A stretch of DNA of 64,000 nt from Rachycentron canadum (GCA_038496675.1 CM076660.1:18566396-18630395), one strand, 5' to 3'. Shown: positions 1 through 14,570, numbered from the stretch's first letter. Numbers and translations are program-made. Notes: generated by a model from the letters alone, not told the origin.

Positions 1-757
1 TGGAGTCAGCCCGGGGTGTTTTCCACATTACATGCAGCCCTAATATCAAAGGAGATAACAATTCCAGCTGCGTCGCTGTTGCTGCTACACACAAAATCAT
101 CTGGAGGATTCATCCCAATGGCTACAGGCTCCCGTCCACTGCTTTACCACCAAACACGATGCAAAAACACAACCAGATCCACACTCTTGTCCTTCTTCAT
201 GCACAAATGTAACAACAACAAAACATTTTTTTCATATTAACTCTATAAATCAGATACACAAGCTACAAAGCGGTTCAAATAGGGCCTCAATGGAAGGCGC
301 CTTTCCTTCTGTTTCCTGTCTTCCTTGCAGCAGGGGTGTGGAACGCGAAGGAGGGGAAAAAGAGAGAACGGTTATACTCTGAGTTATATCTCTATTCTTA
401 ATAAAAGCTGTCGCTCCCTTCTGAAGCTTAATTAGAGGCTGATGTGGTTGCACGCAAAGGATTTTGGCCCTTGGCAGAAATCTGCGACAGCAGAGCTGCT
501 GTGCTCTTTAGGTGTGGATCTGCTCAGAAGTACGTCGTCAATTTGGCCCTCGAGGCCTACCAGGCAGGAGAGTGGGCAGGTAGATCAGGCATGAATCAAA
601 AGCACGCCTGTCAGGGTGACAGACCCTAAAGGAGAACAAGATTGATAGGAGAGGCATCCTGTCTTTGAGGTTCAGTTTATAGTGAACGGCATAATCTGAA
701 GGAATTGTTTGACATATTTAGGAAGCAAGTTTGTTCTCAGGGGAGCCCAAAACCACT

Positions 758-985
758 CTCATGTATGCTACCTGTGAAACTAAAGCTAAAAGTTTGCTTA
801 GCTTAGCATAAAGATTGGAAACTGGCCTTGTCAAAATGTAATACAGTTTACCTACCAGCTACCTACAGCTGAAGCTCATTAATTAACACAATATACTGTC
901 TCATTGTTAAACAAGTTGTGGCAGTCTTGGTCACTAAGCTGCTGACTTCATATATTACCTAATTCAACAACCGACTCCTCCACAT
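758..985. repeat. Percomorph interspersed repeat, 'TTAGCTTAGCATAAAG' family
   Basis: Contains the phrase GCTTAGCTTAGCATAAAG followed by a degenerate ACTGG...GGAAAC segment, CTACCAGC, and CTCATTAATTAACAC. I recognise this order from a very abundant fish repeat. The copy is diverged and its ends are approximate. The family name is not known to me. Confidence 0.55.
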
Positions 986-1989
986 GAAGTCAAAGAGAGA
1001 AGTTATCTTGAGCCAGTCTTTAAGAGGTAGTAAATCTGACTGATAATGTCACAGGAGACGTGATTGATGCCATTTCTGTGGTGACCTTGTTATCAGACAG
1101 TCTATAAACAGAGCAGGAAATCATCTGTATTATTAGGGTCACAAACAGGACATCAAAAGTCCACTGCATTGAAGGAAGCTGAACTGTGTCACAGTCTATC
1201 CAGGGCAAACACAAAACAGCATGTTTTAATTTGGACTGAGATAGAAGCCAATTTAATTATTCTGAGCAAAGACACAAAAGCCAACTACCATGGCATAGAC
1301 TAATGGGTTTTTCATATTGTCTGGATGGCGTTCTGCTTCTCATCTGTTGGCTAACTATATATTACTTTATATCCAACTGACACTGCAGTGCAGAGCAAGT
1401 TGGGCATCTGTAATCATGAGACCAACGGGCCTACAGAGAGAGGGCACCAGAGACCTCTCACACGCTGTCGTAGTCAGCACAGCCAAACCCAGTGTAGAGT
1501 GTGGGTTAGTAAGTGGATTCTGGCCAATAAATCCCTCTGGATCGTAGACTCACTGCACTGCTGCCTGAATTCATGTTAAGAGACAAACATTATGCGCTGT
1601 GCAGTGAACACACACTGTGGAGTGTTACAGTACACACAGTATGCTGAATCTGTGAATGAGTTGTTTGTAAATGTCTCACAAAGAGACCATTTAAAGATGA
1701 CACGGTACTTGAAAATAAATGGAAATCTTAAACAATGATGTATTCACACAAACTCTATCATTTATATCACTGAAGTTGGCAAGGAGTGCAAGATTACTCT
1801 TGAGCCACACAAACCTTTTCCACATATGCAGTGCCAGTGTTTTTCTCACACTTATTTAAAGACTGATGATGTTTATGCTGCTGATGCCTTAAAAAGCTAC
1901 ATTTGAACTTAAAGGGGAACGTAACTGACTGACTCAGTCTGTGCTACGTTGGGGAGTAATACTGGGGATGCTGCATAAGGCCTTCTGCT

Positions 1990-2665
1990 GCTCCAGGGGC
2001 TGGTTAAAGCCTTTGTATATACATTCTATGTGTAGCCCCCGATAAATTGCTTCAAGTGATGTCACTTGAGTTGGCAATTGTGTTGGGTTTGAAGAAGGCA
2101 AGTTTGAAAAGGAAAATAAATCTGAGTGAGTGCAGTGACCTTCTCCTCGTCTGTGCTGCAGGAAAGTGGCGCAACATCACCCGTTAGTTTGTGAGCTGCT
2201 GTTGTGAAACCTCCGATTTGTAAATTGGTCGTCCCCATGTTTTGAAACCATATTTGGAGGAGAAGCTGGAGCTGAGGAGGAGTGAGGGCTGGATCTTACC
2301 TGCTCTGTACTCTATCCTTATTCTGTGGTACAGTCTGTCAATCACACGGTAGACACGCCCTAATACATCTCCTGCTTTATGGTCTATTTTTCTTTAAATA
2401 AACATCATGTTGTATAAGACTTGAGAGCATAAACTCATTAGGAAAATGTTTACTGAGGTAATAAATCAAGTGAGAAGTAGGGACATTTTCACATAGACTT
2501 CAATACAATCTGACTTGTTTTTACAACCACCGGAGTCACCCCCTGATGGTCATTAGATAGAAAGGCCCTTCAGAATTGGCTTCACTTTACAGCCCCTTTT
2601 ATAGACAGTATATGGCTTCAGGCTAGCACCTCCAGGCTCCAGTGAAATTGCATTGTGGGTATTAT
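1990..2665 (+). repeat. Percomorph interspersed repeat, 'GAGTCACCCCCTGATGG' family
   Basis: Ordered landmarks are CCCCATGTTTTGAAACCATA at about 2,235, GTCTGTCAATCACACGGTAG at about 2,333, GAAAATGTTTACTGAGGTAA at about 2,442, and CCGGAGTCACCCCCTGATGG at about 2,530, then GCATTGTGGGT-type sequence. The same chain of phrases occurs in many percomorph genomes as one repeat. This copy is long and fairly well preserved. Boundaries are approximate; no coding capacity is seen. Confidence 0.7.
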
Positions 2666-5600
2666 AGGCACCTAAAAGAAAAGAAAAAGATGGTTCTTAT
2701 GGGGGGTAATAAAAACAAACTCATAAAACAGAGGTGTTGAAAATGAAAATTAAACGAGAAGTAAAAGATAAATTGATGATAATTTAAAGCCTAATGGAAA
2801 GTCGGGTCATGTGTCATCATATTCCCCGTCACCATCATTCACAACACTTTTTCATTCCAGGAAAGTAGTGAGGGAGTGTGAATTGAAAAATAGAGTGATC
2901 AATTGTCAATTCACTTAAAAACTTGACTTATTTGAAACAGTGTTGCTCTGATAATCATCAAATATCAATCATAAGCCACGCCCACTGAATAACTGATTTC
3001 TGTAGAAAGCTGTGATTCAGGCTCTCAGCACAGCTTTGATTGGTAAATATCTTAAAAAGGCAAGTGAAGCAACCGACAAGGGCTGTTTTGTTCCAGGTAT
3101 TTTTCTGAAGAGTAAACATAGATTTAAGATTCAAACTGCATTGGAGAACAGAACCTGTTTTCTGACAGTCAACATCTGAAAATAACAGTTTTTCTATCTG
3201 TTCACTTGATATCTTTACCTCATCACCCTCCTCACTGTGCCCCCCCCCTTGAAAAAAAACTGCCTCATGTCTCAGTGAGGAGAGAAACATCACAAGTCGC
3301 GGCGCAGGACCAGCCTATGAAGGACTTTATTATGAGGAACTGTGGAAAAATAAAAGCGTGCCGACAACAGACAAGGGGGAAAAAAAACTTGCACATAAAA
3401 GGGCAGTGATAAGCCAGTTAGATTGGCGATAAGAGACAAAGGCTGTACATGCAGAAACGCGCCAAGACCAGGGAGATGAGGGCTGTCGATAAAACACACC
3501 AAGCTGAAGGTGGCGAAACACAAGCGCTTGAAACAGAGAGACAGGAAGGGAAAAAGACTAAGATAGAGAAGGCAAGAGAGAGAGAGAGAGATTAAGGGTG
3601 AAGATGGAAATGTGTGTGTGTGTGTTTGTGCCACAGTTGCACCTGTGAGTAATCTTGGGTTGGTCAATGTGCTTCGACAGGCATCTCTGTAGGCTTCGCT
3701 TCCTCTAAATGGGCCAGATGAATATGTAATCTGTGCTCTTTCATCCTGATCCTTTATTTCCACCCTGGCCACTTACAGTAGCCTGCTCTGCTGCTGATCA
3801 GAGCAGCATGAAAACTGCACAGGCACGATATGCTGTGCACAAGCCACACAAAAGACAGGCCACAGTGTCAAATCATACTGTGTGTGTACGTACTGGCCTT
3901 TATAATGCCCATCCCTGTATATATATATATATATTCTGATGTACATTGTGCGATAGGCCACTTTATGGGCCACGAAATGCACAAAACAAGAAAACAATGT
4001 TAAATGCCAACGGCCCAGGTTTATGGTCAAACTTTAGAGAACTGGGTCTGTGTGTTAACTAGTAAATTGGTGAAAAAAGTTATATATATATATATATAAA
4101 AAATCGTAAAAAAAAACAGAAGGGTTGAATGTTTCGTCAGGCCTCCTTCAAGTTTTGTCACATTAAAGCTGTTGTCAGTCAAATAAGTTATCTCCTTCTG
4201 AAGTGTGCTAGATTAAATTCCAGCTAAATGCAAGTCAAGAGTGGAGATTGTGCCTGGGCTTTTATAGAGCTGCTCAGAGAACTCTGTGGATGACTTCACG
4301 CATTACGTATTATCTGATTCGGATGATGTGTAATATGAGGGTTGGAAGACATCACCTACATCCAGCTAATTCTCAGACAGATAAGGACTGAGGACAGAGA
4401 TGATTTATGTATAAAGATAAAAAAAAAATGGCCCCACAAACTGACGAACTGACCCCACTGGGACCAACAGAATAAAGCAGCACAGGCATGACATGATAAA
4501 AGATCTTAGTGTTTTGACTGTCAGCAGCATCTGCTGGCCTGAGCCATGATAATGACTGAGGGCACAGTGGAGCCCACAGGTTAAGGTAGAGTTTATACTG
4601 CAGTTCGATGTTGTCACATACTCCAGCATGTATAAGTAGATTATATGGGCCATGGAAACAAGCTAAACATCACAGACATGATATGGAAGAGGCACTGACA
4701 TCAAGTGAATTGTTGAAATATTTCAGAGAGTTACTTTCACTTCAAGCTCTGTTAGCCAGTCTCATCACCATAACTCACTGTCCTTCTCCACCAGAATTAG
4801 CTTTTGCATGGATTCCCATCTAAACAGAGTAGGAGAGCACTCTTGTTTTTGTGAAGACATCGCAAGCTGTCTGCTGTCCATCAGTCCACATCAAGCACAT
4901 CCAATGGGTTGGCCTCTGCCTCCTCCTCCTGTTAGATACTGAGGCCAAAGACGGGCACCTTGCCAAATACACTAGATAGTTTTATCCACAGCTGCAAGCA
5001 GGCGGCCAGCCCAAATAACAATGGAGTCCACTCATTAAAGCTAGCCCGACTCTGACAAAGACACAGAGGGAGAGAGCAGGGGCAAAGAAAAACCTATCAA
5101 AAAATGAAATCCAGACAGGAAAAAAAAAATCTGAAAAAAGGTTCATTCAGCAAGTATTGACCTGGGACAGAGAATCGATGTAAAACAGTGCGATTGTTCC
5201 TGCAAGAACGAAAGATGATGCCTAAGTGTGTGATGGACAAGACTTAGGAATTGACATGAACTGACATCAGATGCGAAAGATATCTGGTTTTGTATCCTCG
5301 GGCTATGCAGTGCATGCCTCCCACGTGTGGACATGAAACCAATCTCTCTGCTCATGAGCACCACGTCTGCAACAACAGTGTGGTATCAGTCTACAAAAAG
5401 CATTTTAGTTGTCATGTATGATCTAATTATAAAGCAAATGTACACAATAAAATAAAACTGCCAGTCATCTTGTGTTATCTTGTCTTAGCCATACTCCCAT
5501 ACTCATAAGTAATTCAACACTTAAACAACAAACAACATGCTGGCAACTCTTTCTCAAAGCTGGAAAAAGTGAGTGTAATCATATTATCAGAGAAATTCAT

Positions 5601-5859
5601 GTCTTCATGTCCAGAAAGTCTACTTACATGTGCAGTGTATTGTGGACACCTGGGCTAGTAATAAGTAGTAGTAATGTAAACAGAAAAAAAATACTGCAGC
5701 AATATATCTGAGGAAAACACGACTGTCGCAGTTTTTGTCAATAATGATACTGACAAAATAATAATAATAATTGCTAATTAACAATTGGAAATGAATAAAC
5801 TATAACTGTGATATTTTTCTTTAAAACTCTACTGAAACAGTCTACTATCAGCAACCAGC

Positions 5860-6060
5860 AACTCTGTGAGGTTGCACTTGGCTAACTGCAAATGTTAGCA
5901 TACTAGCTAGTGTTTACCATGTTCACCATCCTGTTTTATTAAACATGAGGTAATTAGCATTAAACACAAGGAACAGTTGAGGCTTATGGATAAGCCATAA
6001 GCTTTGCTAGCATTTTGCTGTTAGCATAGCTAAATATCCTACTAAAACTAAATGCTTAAA
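5860..6060 (-). repeat. Percomorph repeat fragment, 'GTTAGCATGCTAA' family, copy 1
   Basis: Carries CTCTGTGAGGTTGCACTTGG, TGTTAGCATACTAGCTAGTG and GTTCACCATCCTG, a degraded piece of the same repeat seen more completely at 22,170-22,625. Ends are approximate. Confidence 0.5.
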
Positions 6061-6546
6061 TGTACGACTGCTGCTTCGTGTGGTTGAAGCTGTCAGACTG
6101 AAAATGAGAGTGAACAACATGGTTAACATCGGCTGTAATTATATTTCATTTTCTTTAGGCTGTTATTCTCCGCAGTAACATTCCTACAAACCGTGTTTGA
6201 TTAGCCACAACTTCAAAACAGTCTCTTCTCTTACAGTAACATATGAGCCGGCCACAAAAGCCTTTATTTATTCCAAGGGGTCCCACCAGCAGCCTGTGTT
6301 TTCTCCAGGACACTCTAACATTAAAGACCTCAGCCTGCTATTTCTGTCGTATGGTTAAGTTTTACAGAATTGTGCTCTGACAGCCATTGGTCTCCAGATC
6401 TGTGTGTATGTGTGTGTGCAGGCAGCAGTGCCCTCGTGGGAGAGCAGTTAGCATGTAGCAGCGGGGACATAGCTTGGTGCTGCGCCGACGTAACCTGAAG
6501 CCTGCTGGTAAAGGCATTTCATGCTTTCACACGAGCCTGAGTTGGC

Positions 6547-6578
<32 letters not shown>

Positions 6579-6582
6579 TGAG
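6547..6582. repeat. (TG)n microsatellite
   Basis: About 14 TG units, ending in a TTTG variant. It lies just before the assembly gap. Long reading frames across it are dinucleotide artefacts. Confidence 0.95.
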
Positions 6583-6658
6583 AGTGTGTGGGTGGGAGTC
6601 GAACATCGAGGTGAGCATCTAAGGGAGGCCTGGGCAGGCCGGCAGAGGGCGGCCAACA

Positions 6659-6905
6659 NNNNNNNNNNNNNNNNNNNNNNNNNNNNNNNNNNNNNNNNNN
6701 NNNNNNNNNNNNNNNNNNNNNNNNNNNNNNNNNNNNNNNNNNNNNNNNNNNNNNNNNNNNNNNNNNNNNNNNNNNNNNNNNNNNNNNNNNNNNNNNNNNN
6801 NNNNNNNNNNNNNNNNNNNNNNNNNNNNNNNNNNNNNNNNNNNNNNNNNNNNNNNNNNNNNNNNNNNNNNNNNNNNNNNNNNNNNNNNNNNNNNNNNNNN
6901 NNNNN
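6659..6905. other. Assembly gap (247 N)
   Basis: A run of N follows the TG tract and a GC-richer segment. All reading frames across it are meaningless. Confidence 1.
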
Positions 6906-9900
6906 TCTGACATTGTTCCAACAGAAGCCCACTATGCTTGGAAAAAATATAATTATATGCTAAGAACAGAGTAACCTGGAAGAGGTTTTGTATTGTCAAG
7001 CAGGAGGAGATGATGCTGCTCTTTAGACAACAGAGTTAGTGGGAGAACTAAAGCTAGTACCACAATGACAGAGCATGCTGGTCATTGTCTGTAGGGAAGG
7101 TTAACTGTGCCGAGGCTGCAGATCACAGTTTGTCACATTTTGATCATGCTGTTGTGGAAACTGGGGGACCATTGGTTCTTTGAGTGTTTTCCCCTTCGCC
7201 ATCTGTTTTGTCTTTAAACAAAATCCTTAGTGTCACTTAGCACAGAAAGACAGGACTCTCCCAGATAAAATACCAATCCAATAGGTTTCAGTTTATGATA
7301 AACAGCTTTAAGTATTTCAACTTTGTCTCTGAGAAATCATGTTTTGTCCATAATTTTGGCTCGGCAGACAGGTCTAAAGTGCCACACAAAGTCCAATTAA
7401 GCGTTGTGATGTTCTTCAACTACTCTACTGCCAGGTTTTCATAAGGCCAGACTTGTACCTTTAGCCTTTTATCAAAGTACCAAATGTTTTTGAACACAGT
7501 TCTTTATCATGCTGACTCAAGCTGAATGTGCTCAAAACATTTGTGCCACATTTTCCGTAAGAAAAAATGAATAGGACCTTTACCACCAGAACAAGGGAAC
7601 AAACTTCTTCCACTTAGCAACGCTTTCATGAGCAATCGAGTTTGTCTCCAACACAGCAGTGGCATAGCGGTTGCAAAGAACTCCATTACAGTCAATTACA
7701 TCTAAATGAAATCCAGTATCAACACAAATATAATCCTTACAGGTATACTGTATTAGAATATAGCTGTTAGTGAGCTGCTCCAAATGTGTAAACACACATT
7801 TCTGAAATTTAAATGATCTGACTGAGGGTCTTGAAATAATGCTTGAAAACTTACATGAGATTATTTTCCACCCTGCAAACATTACATGATGCAAACATTA
7901 CATGTCATCACCCAGTCCCCCCCTACTGCGTGGCTGTCTCAACCAGAAATGGTTACAGTAAAAGATGGGAATTCTCCCCGGCTTCTCACTCACAAACACA
8001 CAAGGACAGCTTTCATTGACTGTGGTCATTATTTCATGACAGAATTATTGCATTAAGCATTTATTTGAGAAAATATATGGCTTTATGCCATTCAGAGAGA
8101 CATAACAGAGCTCACCCTACAACCTCAAAACACACGCACATCAACCCTTCAGTTCATTCATGTGCAACGTGTTGTTGGATTCAGTATCGAGTGGAGTACA
8201 TATTTTGACACCCGGTGGAATGATTCCATCTTGTTATTTTTAGCAGCGAGCACAGCTCTTCCATCATCCAGCTGGATGGCGCTGTGTGTCCCTATCAGAG
8301 GCTCCCATGGCGCCCTGAGACCCAGCAACCTGCTCTGTCCTGCCGCCCCCATACAACTAGGCCACCCAGTGAAGACATCAACATGCTGATTGTTGGACTC
8401 CAGAACATTTACCTCATCTTTTACCCCCACCCCCATCCTCTGTGCACCAGCCAGTTGGTTCCCACACTCCACTTCTGTAGCAGGCATCACTGCTCCCCAG
8501 CCTTACCCCCACAAAAGGGGCAATGAGCAGTGACGTCACCATGTAGAGGCTTGGCGCTCGTGCACAACTTCACACGCACATGTTGTCACAAACATCTACA
8601 TTTAAACACAATCAAGAACACACATCCACAAACCTATAGTATGACAAGCATTGCTGAAAAAAGAAACTGCCTGGTGAAGATGTTGTTGTGCTCCCAAGCA
8701 AGAGAATGGAAGCATTTTATATTTAGTTAGTATTTACCATGGTTGCCACTTGTGCCAAAATCAGACTGTGTGATATTTGTCTTATCAAGATGGTCACAGT
8801 GTCAGATCAGACTATCACAGCCATCAGTTCTCACCGTGACCTGGTCAGGGGACATGCAAGACTACAGGCTGAACCTCAGCCAAACTGCAAAGTGACTGGG
8901 ATGGTGCCAAGTAAAACTTCACAGTTCCTCACACCTCATAGCACTCACTACAAACACGTATAGTTTGAGTTGGAGTAATGAATTCAACTAGAGCTAAAAC
9001 CATTTATTATCACTTGGGGTGAAGCTGGGTTCACAGAGGGTGAGCAGCATACATACAGAGTGCAGGATGACTTTGCATCTTGTCTCACCATGAATAATTA
9101 GATATAATGCTTCTGGTCGGAGAGTGAACAATCACATGGTTACTCATGTTCATGTTCGCTGAAATGAAATAAAACATTGTTCCTCTGTCAGTTGGCCATC
9201 TTCGTGTGCAGTGCTCTCTGCTCCTATGGAATAACACTTTAGAGATCTGTCAAACGAGACAAGCCGACGAGAGAGGTTTTTGTTGTTGTTGTTGTTGGGA
9301 TATTGAGAGGCGTCCCAAATGCTATCTTGGTTGAGTTCCATGTTTGTTTAGCCTTTTGAAAGCCAATTCACATGAGCAAAAGTATAATGAAAGGGTTAAA
9401 CTGTGTTCATGTGCTTTGATGTAAGCTGCAATAATTACCTTACTGTCTAGCAAGCAGGCAATGAAAAGCTAACACAAACGCAGGTTACAGGTTACAAAAT
9501 GGCTGTTGAGGACTGGAGCATCCACCCTGTGGGAGCCAAGATGCTACTACATCAGAGTTTAGAGTAACTGCACTTTATTTGGTCTGGAGAAGTTTACATT
9601 CCAGCAGCTCCACTCAAACTTGCTTTAGCTTGTGTTACATTTGCCAAACACATCATTTATTCCTCATCCTTCAGATTCTTTCCTTTTGTGAAAGTGAAGC
9701 ATAGTGTTTGAAAGTTGCAAACTTTAAAGCATAAATATGGCCAGTGTGTTGATTCTTCAGACATGTTGATAGCAAACATCCAAACCACTGAAAGCTTACA
9801 CTCGAACCAGTAACACAATTACATTTTTATGAATACTGCTGTTGATTACATCCTAATACTAGGACTTGCAGCTGGATCCTGGAACCATCCTATTCTTTAT

Positions 9901-11938
9901 ATCAATCTTTTCTAAATGGATATTTAACTGGTGAGGATGATGACTCTTTGTCTGGTACATGTAGCTTTAGCCTCTGTCTTCTGACACAACATGACGTAGA
10001 CTATACAGTCATCATGTGCAGCTTTACTAATCCTAAAGCTAAAGCTCTCTTTTTTCAGATGAATTTGCTCAACCAACTCACAGTTTAAGCATTAGCATAT
10101 GGTAGCTAGTTAAAGCTGATAATTGATTCCAGTGAAAGCACTTACTAATGATTTGTCATGGCTGTGCTAAAATGGAAACATCGACTGCGATTGTAACACC
10201 TCATACTAATCTTCTTTTCCTTCTCCCCACATCTGTCATGTTGGGCTAATATCAGATATTGTGTAGTCCTAACCAGGCATATACTCACAGATCAATTCAG
10301 TAAAAACTTTGCTACGAATTGTCAGCTGTTCCTTTATCCTCACACTCAGGCACAGCGTTGCTCTTGTGGCTGCTTTATTGTTGTTCCAACCCCTTCCTGG
10401 CTTCTCAAGCTTCTTGGCAGAATAAAAGGCCCCTCTGATCAAAGGACCCAGAGACAGGTTCCAACTGAAAAAACCTGCAGCTATCAAAACGGCTTGTTTA
10501 TTCTGCATTGCCATGGCAATATCAGATAAGAGATCTAAAAATATAAGGGACTAAAGAAGCGGGTTAGACGATGACAGAGTGAAGCGTGCAGGTCACAATG
10601 AATCTGAATCTGTGCAGCGGGGTAAGGAGAGGGAGATAAAATGGGGAAATGTCTGTTTCCATTGCTACTTGATACAAACAGTGGCAACAACAACACAGGT
10701 CTGGGGTCAGCTCCTTAGTTAACTTTGCTATGGATTAAAGAGTGTAGGTGTGATTACTCTTCTGTGAACTGAAGCTTCTATTCAAAGTTGAATGCCATGT
10801 ATAAATACTATACTGTGCATTTTTTATTGATGAAATAATTTTTTGTTGTTTTTCAACACTATATATTTCCACTGCTGGAAAAACAAACTCTGATTGTGGT
10901 TTTAAAATCACTGATATAAAGAACCTTTCATCTATTTACCTTAGATAAGTTGTGTGAATAACTATGAAACAACGAACAATGCAAAGTTTCCGAGCCATAT
11001 CTCAAGTACGGCGAACAATGGGCTGTGATTCTTGCAATAATATAAATTAATGCATTTGCTTTTGTTACTCTTTGGCAGTACGGTCTATAGCTTTCACCGC
11101 CTGTGCAGTAGGACATATTCCATAGCTTCCAACATGCATGTAAATGTATGTTCCTCTTATATGACACGTGAACTAGACTCAGACACAAGCTTAGCTGAAA
11201 AGCAGGTCACTGTGTTTCCACCATACCAGGGCACAAGAGTTAACTGCCGTGATAGGTGGGGCTGCGAGGGAAGGCTCACAGTGGGCTGTCTAGTGAAACA
11301 TACCCCAGACCTGGATGGCCAATGATCACCATGGAAATTGTTACCCTGAAAAATGATTGACAGGCCACAGCTTTGACTGTTGCTGACTGCTATGGAGGGA
11401 ACACGTATTGCATACCCATGCAGCTAGGGGAACATAACTCACAGCTAGGGTTGCCTCCCATGTCTCCAATGCCGCCCATTCAGACCACAGCCGTGCAATA
11501 CTATACCTGCTAACAAGGCAGCCTGACATTCTGCCTCCACTATTTACTTTCCACTGTATTTATGATCGCTTGTCTATTCTGGAGCCAACCCGTCTTGTAT
11601 TCCTTTTGATTTCACAGCACATTTCCTTCCGTTAAAATGGTGTTGCTTTACTGTGTCAATGATTGCCCAGCTCTGGATCTGAACTTTTGAACCTACGAAG
11701 CAAATGCACTCTCTCTTATACGCAGTAGTGAGGTGAAGCATGGAGAGAGGGCTCTGGGTTGGGGGTTAACTCGTTTATGATTCGCACCATAAAGCTTCCT
11801 GAAAGGTTGGTCGGGCTGAATAAGCAAGGATATGTTCACCTTTCACCTTCCCACGCACTGACAGTGTAAAGTCACAGGAAACGGCTACATGGTGATGTGT
11901 GTGATTTGGTGAAACCGTGTTTGTACAACACAGTGTGC

Positions 11939-11941
<3 letters not shown>

Positions 11942-11974
<33 letters not shown>
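11942..11974. repeat. Poly-A tract (33 A)
   Basis: An uninterrupted A run. It could be the tail of an old retroposed sequence, but I saw no clear element upstream. Confidence 0.95.
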
Positions 11975-11975
<1 letters not shown>

Positions 11976-13029
11976 CATCTAGACATAGTCTTTCTCCTCC
12001 TAAAAAGCAGGTGTTTGTGCAAGCTGTCCCAGGAGAGGCACCCCAGCTACAGTGTTGTGAGATCATTCCCACCTGTGAAGATCAAATATGAGACATTTAT
12101 TATACAGGGGGGACTTATCTAGCGTTCTCTATCAGATGGGCTATGTAATGGAGACACCCCGGACAGATCCACTTTCACTGCCCTGAAAGGCACGAGAGGT
12201 GACCCAAAAGAAAATCATTATTTGAGAAAACAAAGGCGTCGTAGGCGTGGAGGAGAAACCCTCTGAAGGGTGCTGCCCTCTCTCCTCCCTGCTCACCATG
12301 CTGACTGGAACCACTGGGTCGCTGCAGGACAAATTGTGTATGTGTGTTTGTGCAGAGCAAGTGTGTGGGTGGTATGTTTGAGAGCTCACTAGTCGCCAAT
12401 TTTCAAGTTGTGCCTAATTAGACTGTTTAAAGCCCTGACTGTCTTCAGGAGGTGATGAGTAACTGTATATTTTACACATAATTACGTACTGGTGACAGCA
12501 GACATTTAAACTGGGGAGTTGTAATTTAACCATATTGGGGCCTATGCATCATTGTGCACATTCTATTATCAAGTCTTTAGCAACACCCAGCTGTAAAGTG
12601 CTGCCACTGTTTGTCCTCTGGGCACCAACCAGACACCAGTTAAATTATGCCGGCCTTCTCAAAGTCAAAGCTGCCTCTCCACTTACCATCCTGTCAGCAA
12701 AGGTCTAATGCAACCAGCACTTGCCGCAGTACTCAGTGCAAACGGTTATATAACAAACTACAAAGAGCTCTGCGACGCGGCCAGGCTGAAATCAAAAGGG
12801 ATTACTGCCCATCAGCGCACAACATAAAACAGGTAATTTAATTGTGGTCGATGCCTTCAAAATCTGTACCTGTTTTGTAACTTTCAGCTGTCATCACAAA
12901 GGTTATGACACAGCACACTGACAAGTTAATGCAAATACACATCATAAAGTCAAATAAGTGGTTGAGCAATACTAAAAGTGTGGCTCTATGGATGTCTGGG
13001 TTTGTCTGGTGTGATACCATGAAATGATG

Positions 13030-13215
13030 CGATGTTCATGGTCTCTAGAGGATGTATCCTAGTGATTTGGGGATTCCCTGATTTCACCCTTTGTCTTAAA
13101 TATCTCTACTGGGTAACTTTTTACAGACAATCAGGGTTTGTGAGGTTGACCATTCTAATTTTGACTGAAATGTCTCAATAACTACTGTTGGCAAGTGATC
13201 CATCATGCAGCTAAT
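13030..13215 (+). repeat. Percomorph repeat fragment, 'GTTAGCATGCTAA' family, copy 2
   Basis: Holds TCTAGAGGATGTATCCTAGT, GTGAGGTTGACCATTCTAAT and TGAAATGTCTCAATAACTAC. This is the other half of the family seen reversed at 22,440-22,625. Boundaries are approximate. Confidence 0.5.
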
Positions 13216-14269
13216 ATAATGCAGGAGGCAGTAGGTGGTGCTGATCATTCCCCCCAGGCAATAAAGGCAGGGATGATGAAGCAGAGTAAACACCGCAGAG
13301 TTAATTAAAAGCTGCAGAGTTAATGCTCAGACGAGAGGTTACTGTCTCCACTGCTTAGTCGGGGTGGAAAAGGCCAGGACTTCCTGCTGGGGAGAGGAAG
13401 TGAGCTCGTGAGAGGGAAGGGGTGGGTGTTATCTCTCTACATTAGCAAGCTCCACTGAACCAGCAGAGAAGTGCTTGGCCTGAGGATACCTGACATCACA
13501 CTTTCAGATACAGTCTGTGCCACACACACACTTCAAAGCGCTTTGTATTTACATATCAATTATAAAGAATTAGATTCCACACACAAGTTCCACACTTCAA
13601 AGTATGATATGCTTGCATGCCAGAGTGCCATGTGTACAGACAGATTCAGCCGATGGGTGAGCACCTGGTTCAAGTACGACGAGGCAGCCACCTGATCAAA
13701 TAAGCAGCATAATACACTATAATAGACACACACAGACGCATATTCACAGCATTCATCTGGCTGCTGTCAGCTCATCTCGTCTACATTTGTTTGAAAAAAA
13801 TATAATAATAAATACATACACTCTGTACATACACACACAGTCTCTATGCCATTCAAAATTAGATGGACAATATGGCTGCTACATATCAGTGTTAACCAAC
13901 AGGGGGCATAACAAATGCATCACCTTGTGAACTCTAGTTGATGATATTTGGTTCCCATGCGCCCAACGTCATTCAGTCTTCAGAAGTGAAATGAATCACT
14001 TGTGACATGATGGCACAGAAATCAAAGAGACAGAATTTACTCTTCAAAATCTGAAATGCACGGAACAGTATGTCAAGATGCTTATTTGAAGCATGCACAC
14101 TAAATTATATCAAAATTGAAAGAGGGTGAAACAAAGCGTCATTTGTGATAATCTCACACAGGTCTCTGCTCTGTGTGTTACTGTCCTGCTCGCTGTCTGA
14201 ATCCACAAAAGCAGATTATTTGTCAAGGTTCTCACGTTCTCACAGTTTCTGTGTTTTCATTGTCACCAA

Positions 14270-14570
14270 GTCTCATGAGATTTCAGACCCAGCCGCTTCA
14301 CTGCCCGGTTTCCCGCCTGCTGGCCTGCACACACCTGTCCCCATACCTAATCCTTCCCTCTGTATACATCCCTGTCTCCACTCACCACTTGTCAGATTGT
14401 CTCTGTGCTCACTGCCAAGCTCTCCAGACCTTAGTTTGTGTCCCTGTCTGATTCCTGCTTGACTTCAATTCTACCTGCCACACCTTTGTACCAGTGCCTG
14501 CCTGGTGTTTTTGCCTTATTTTGGAACGTCAACTACAGACTTTTCATTGACCCTGTTGCGCTTTTAGCTC
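14270..14570 (+). repeat. Possible retrotransposon-tail-like, pyrimidine-rich block
   Basis: A C/T-rich run with phrases such as CACACCTGTCCCC, CAGATTGTCTCTGTGCTCA and CCTGCCTGGTGTTTTTGCC resembles the LTR or tail segments of fish retrotransposons as I remember them. No reverse transcriptase, tRNA primer site or flanking duplication was found. This is a weak call. Confidence 0.3.

Noticed and set aside
444..629. 61-codon plus-strand frame at the left edge
   Set aside because: Protein-like composition, but no match to RNF43 exons or other families on either strand.
3290..3772. 160-codon minus-strand frame
   Set aside because: Low-complexity Ser/Leu-rich product of GA/GT-rich DNA, not a recognised protein, no splice context.
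6519..6999. Several 126-137 codon frames
   Set aside because: They run through 247 N and a TG repeat; no protein information.
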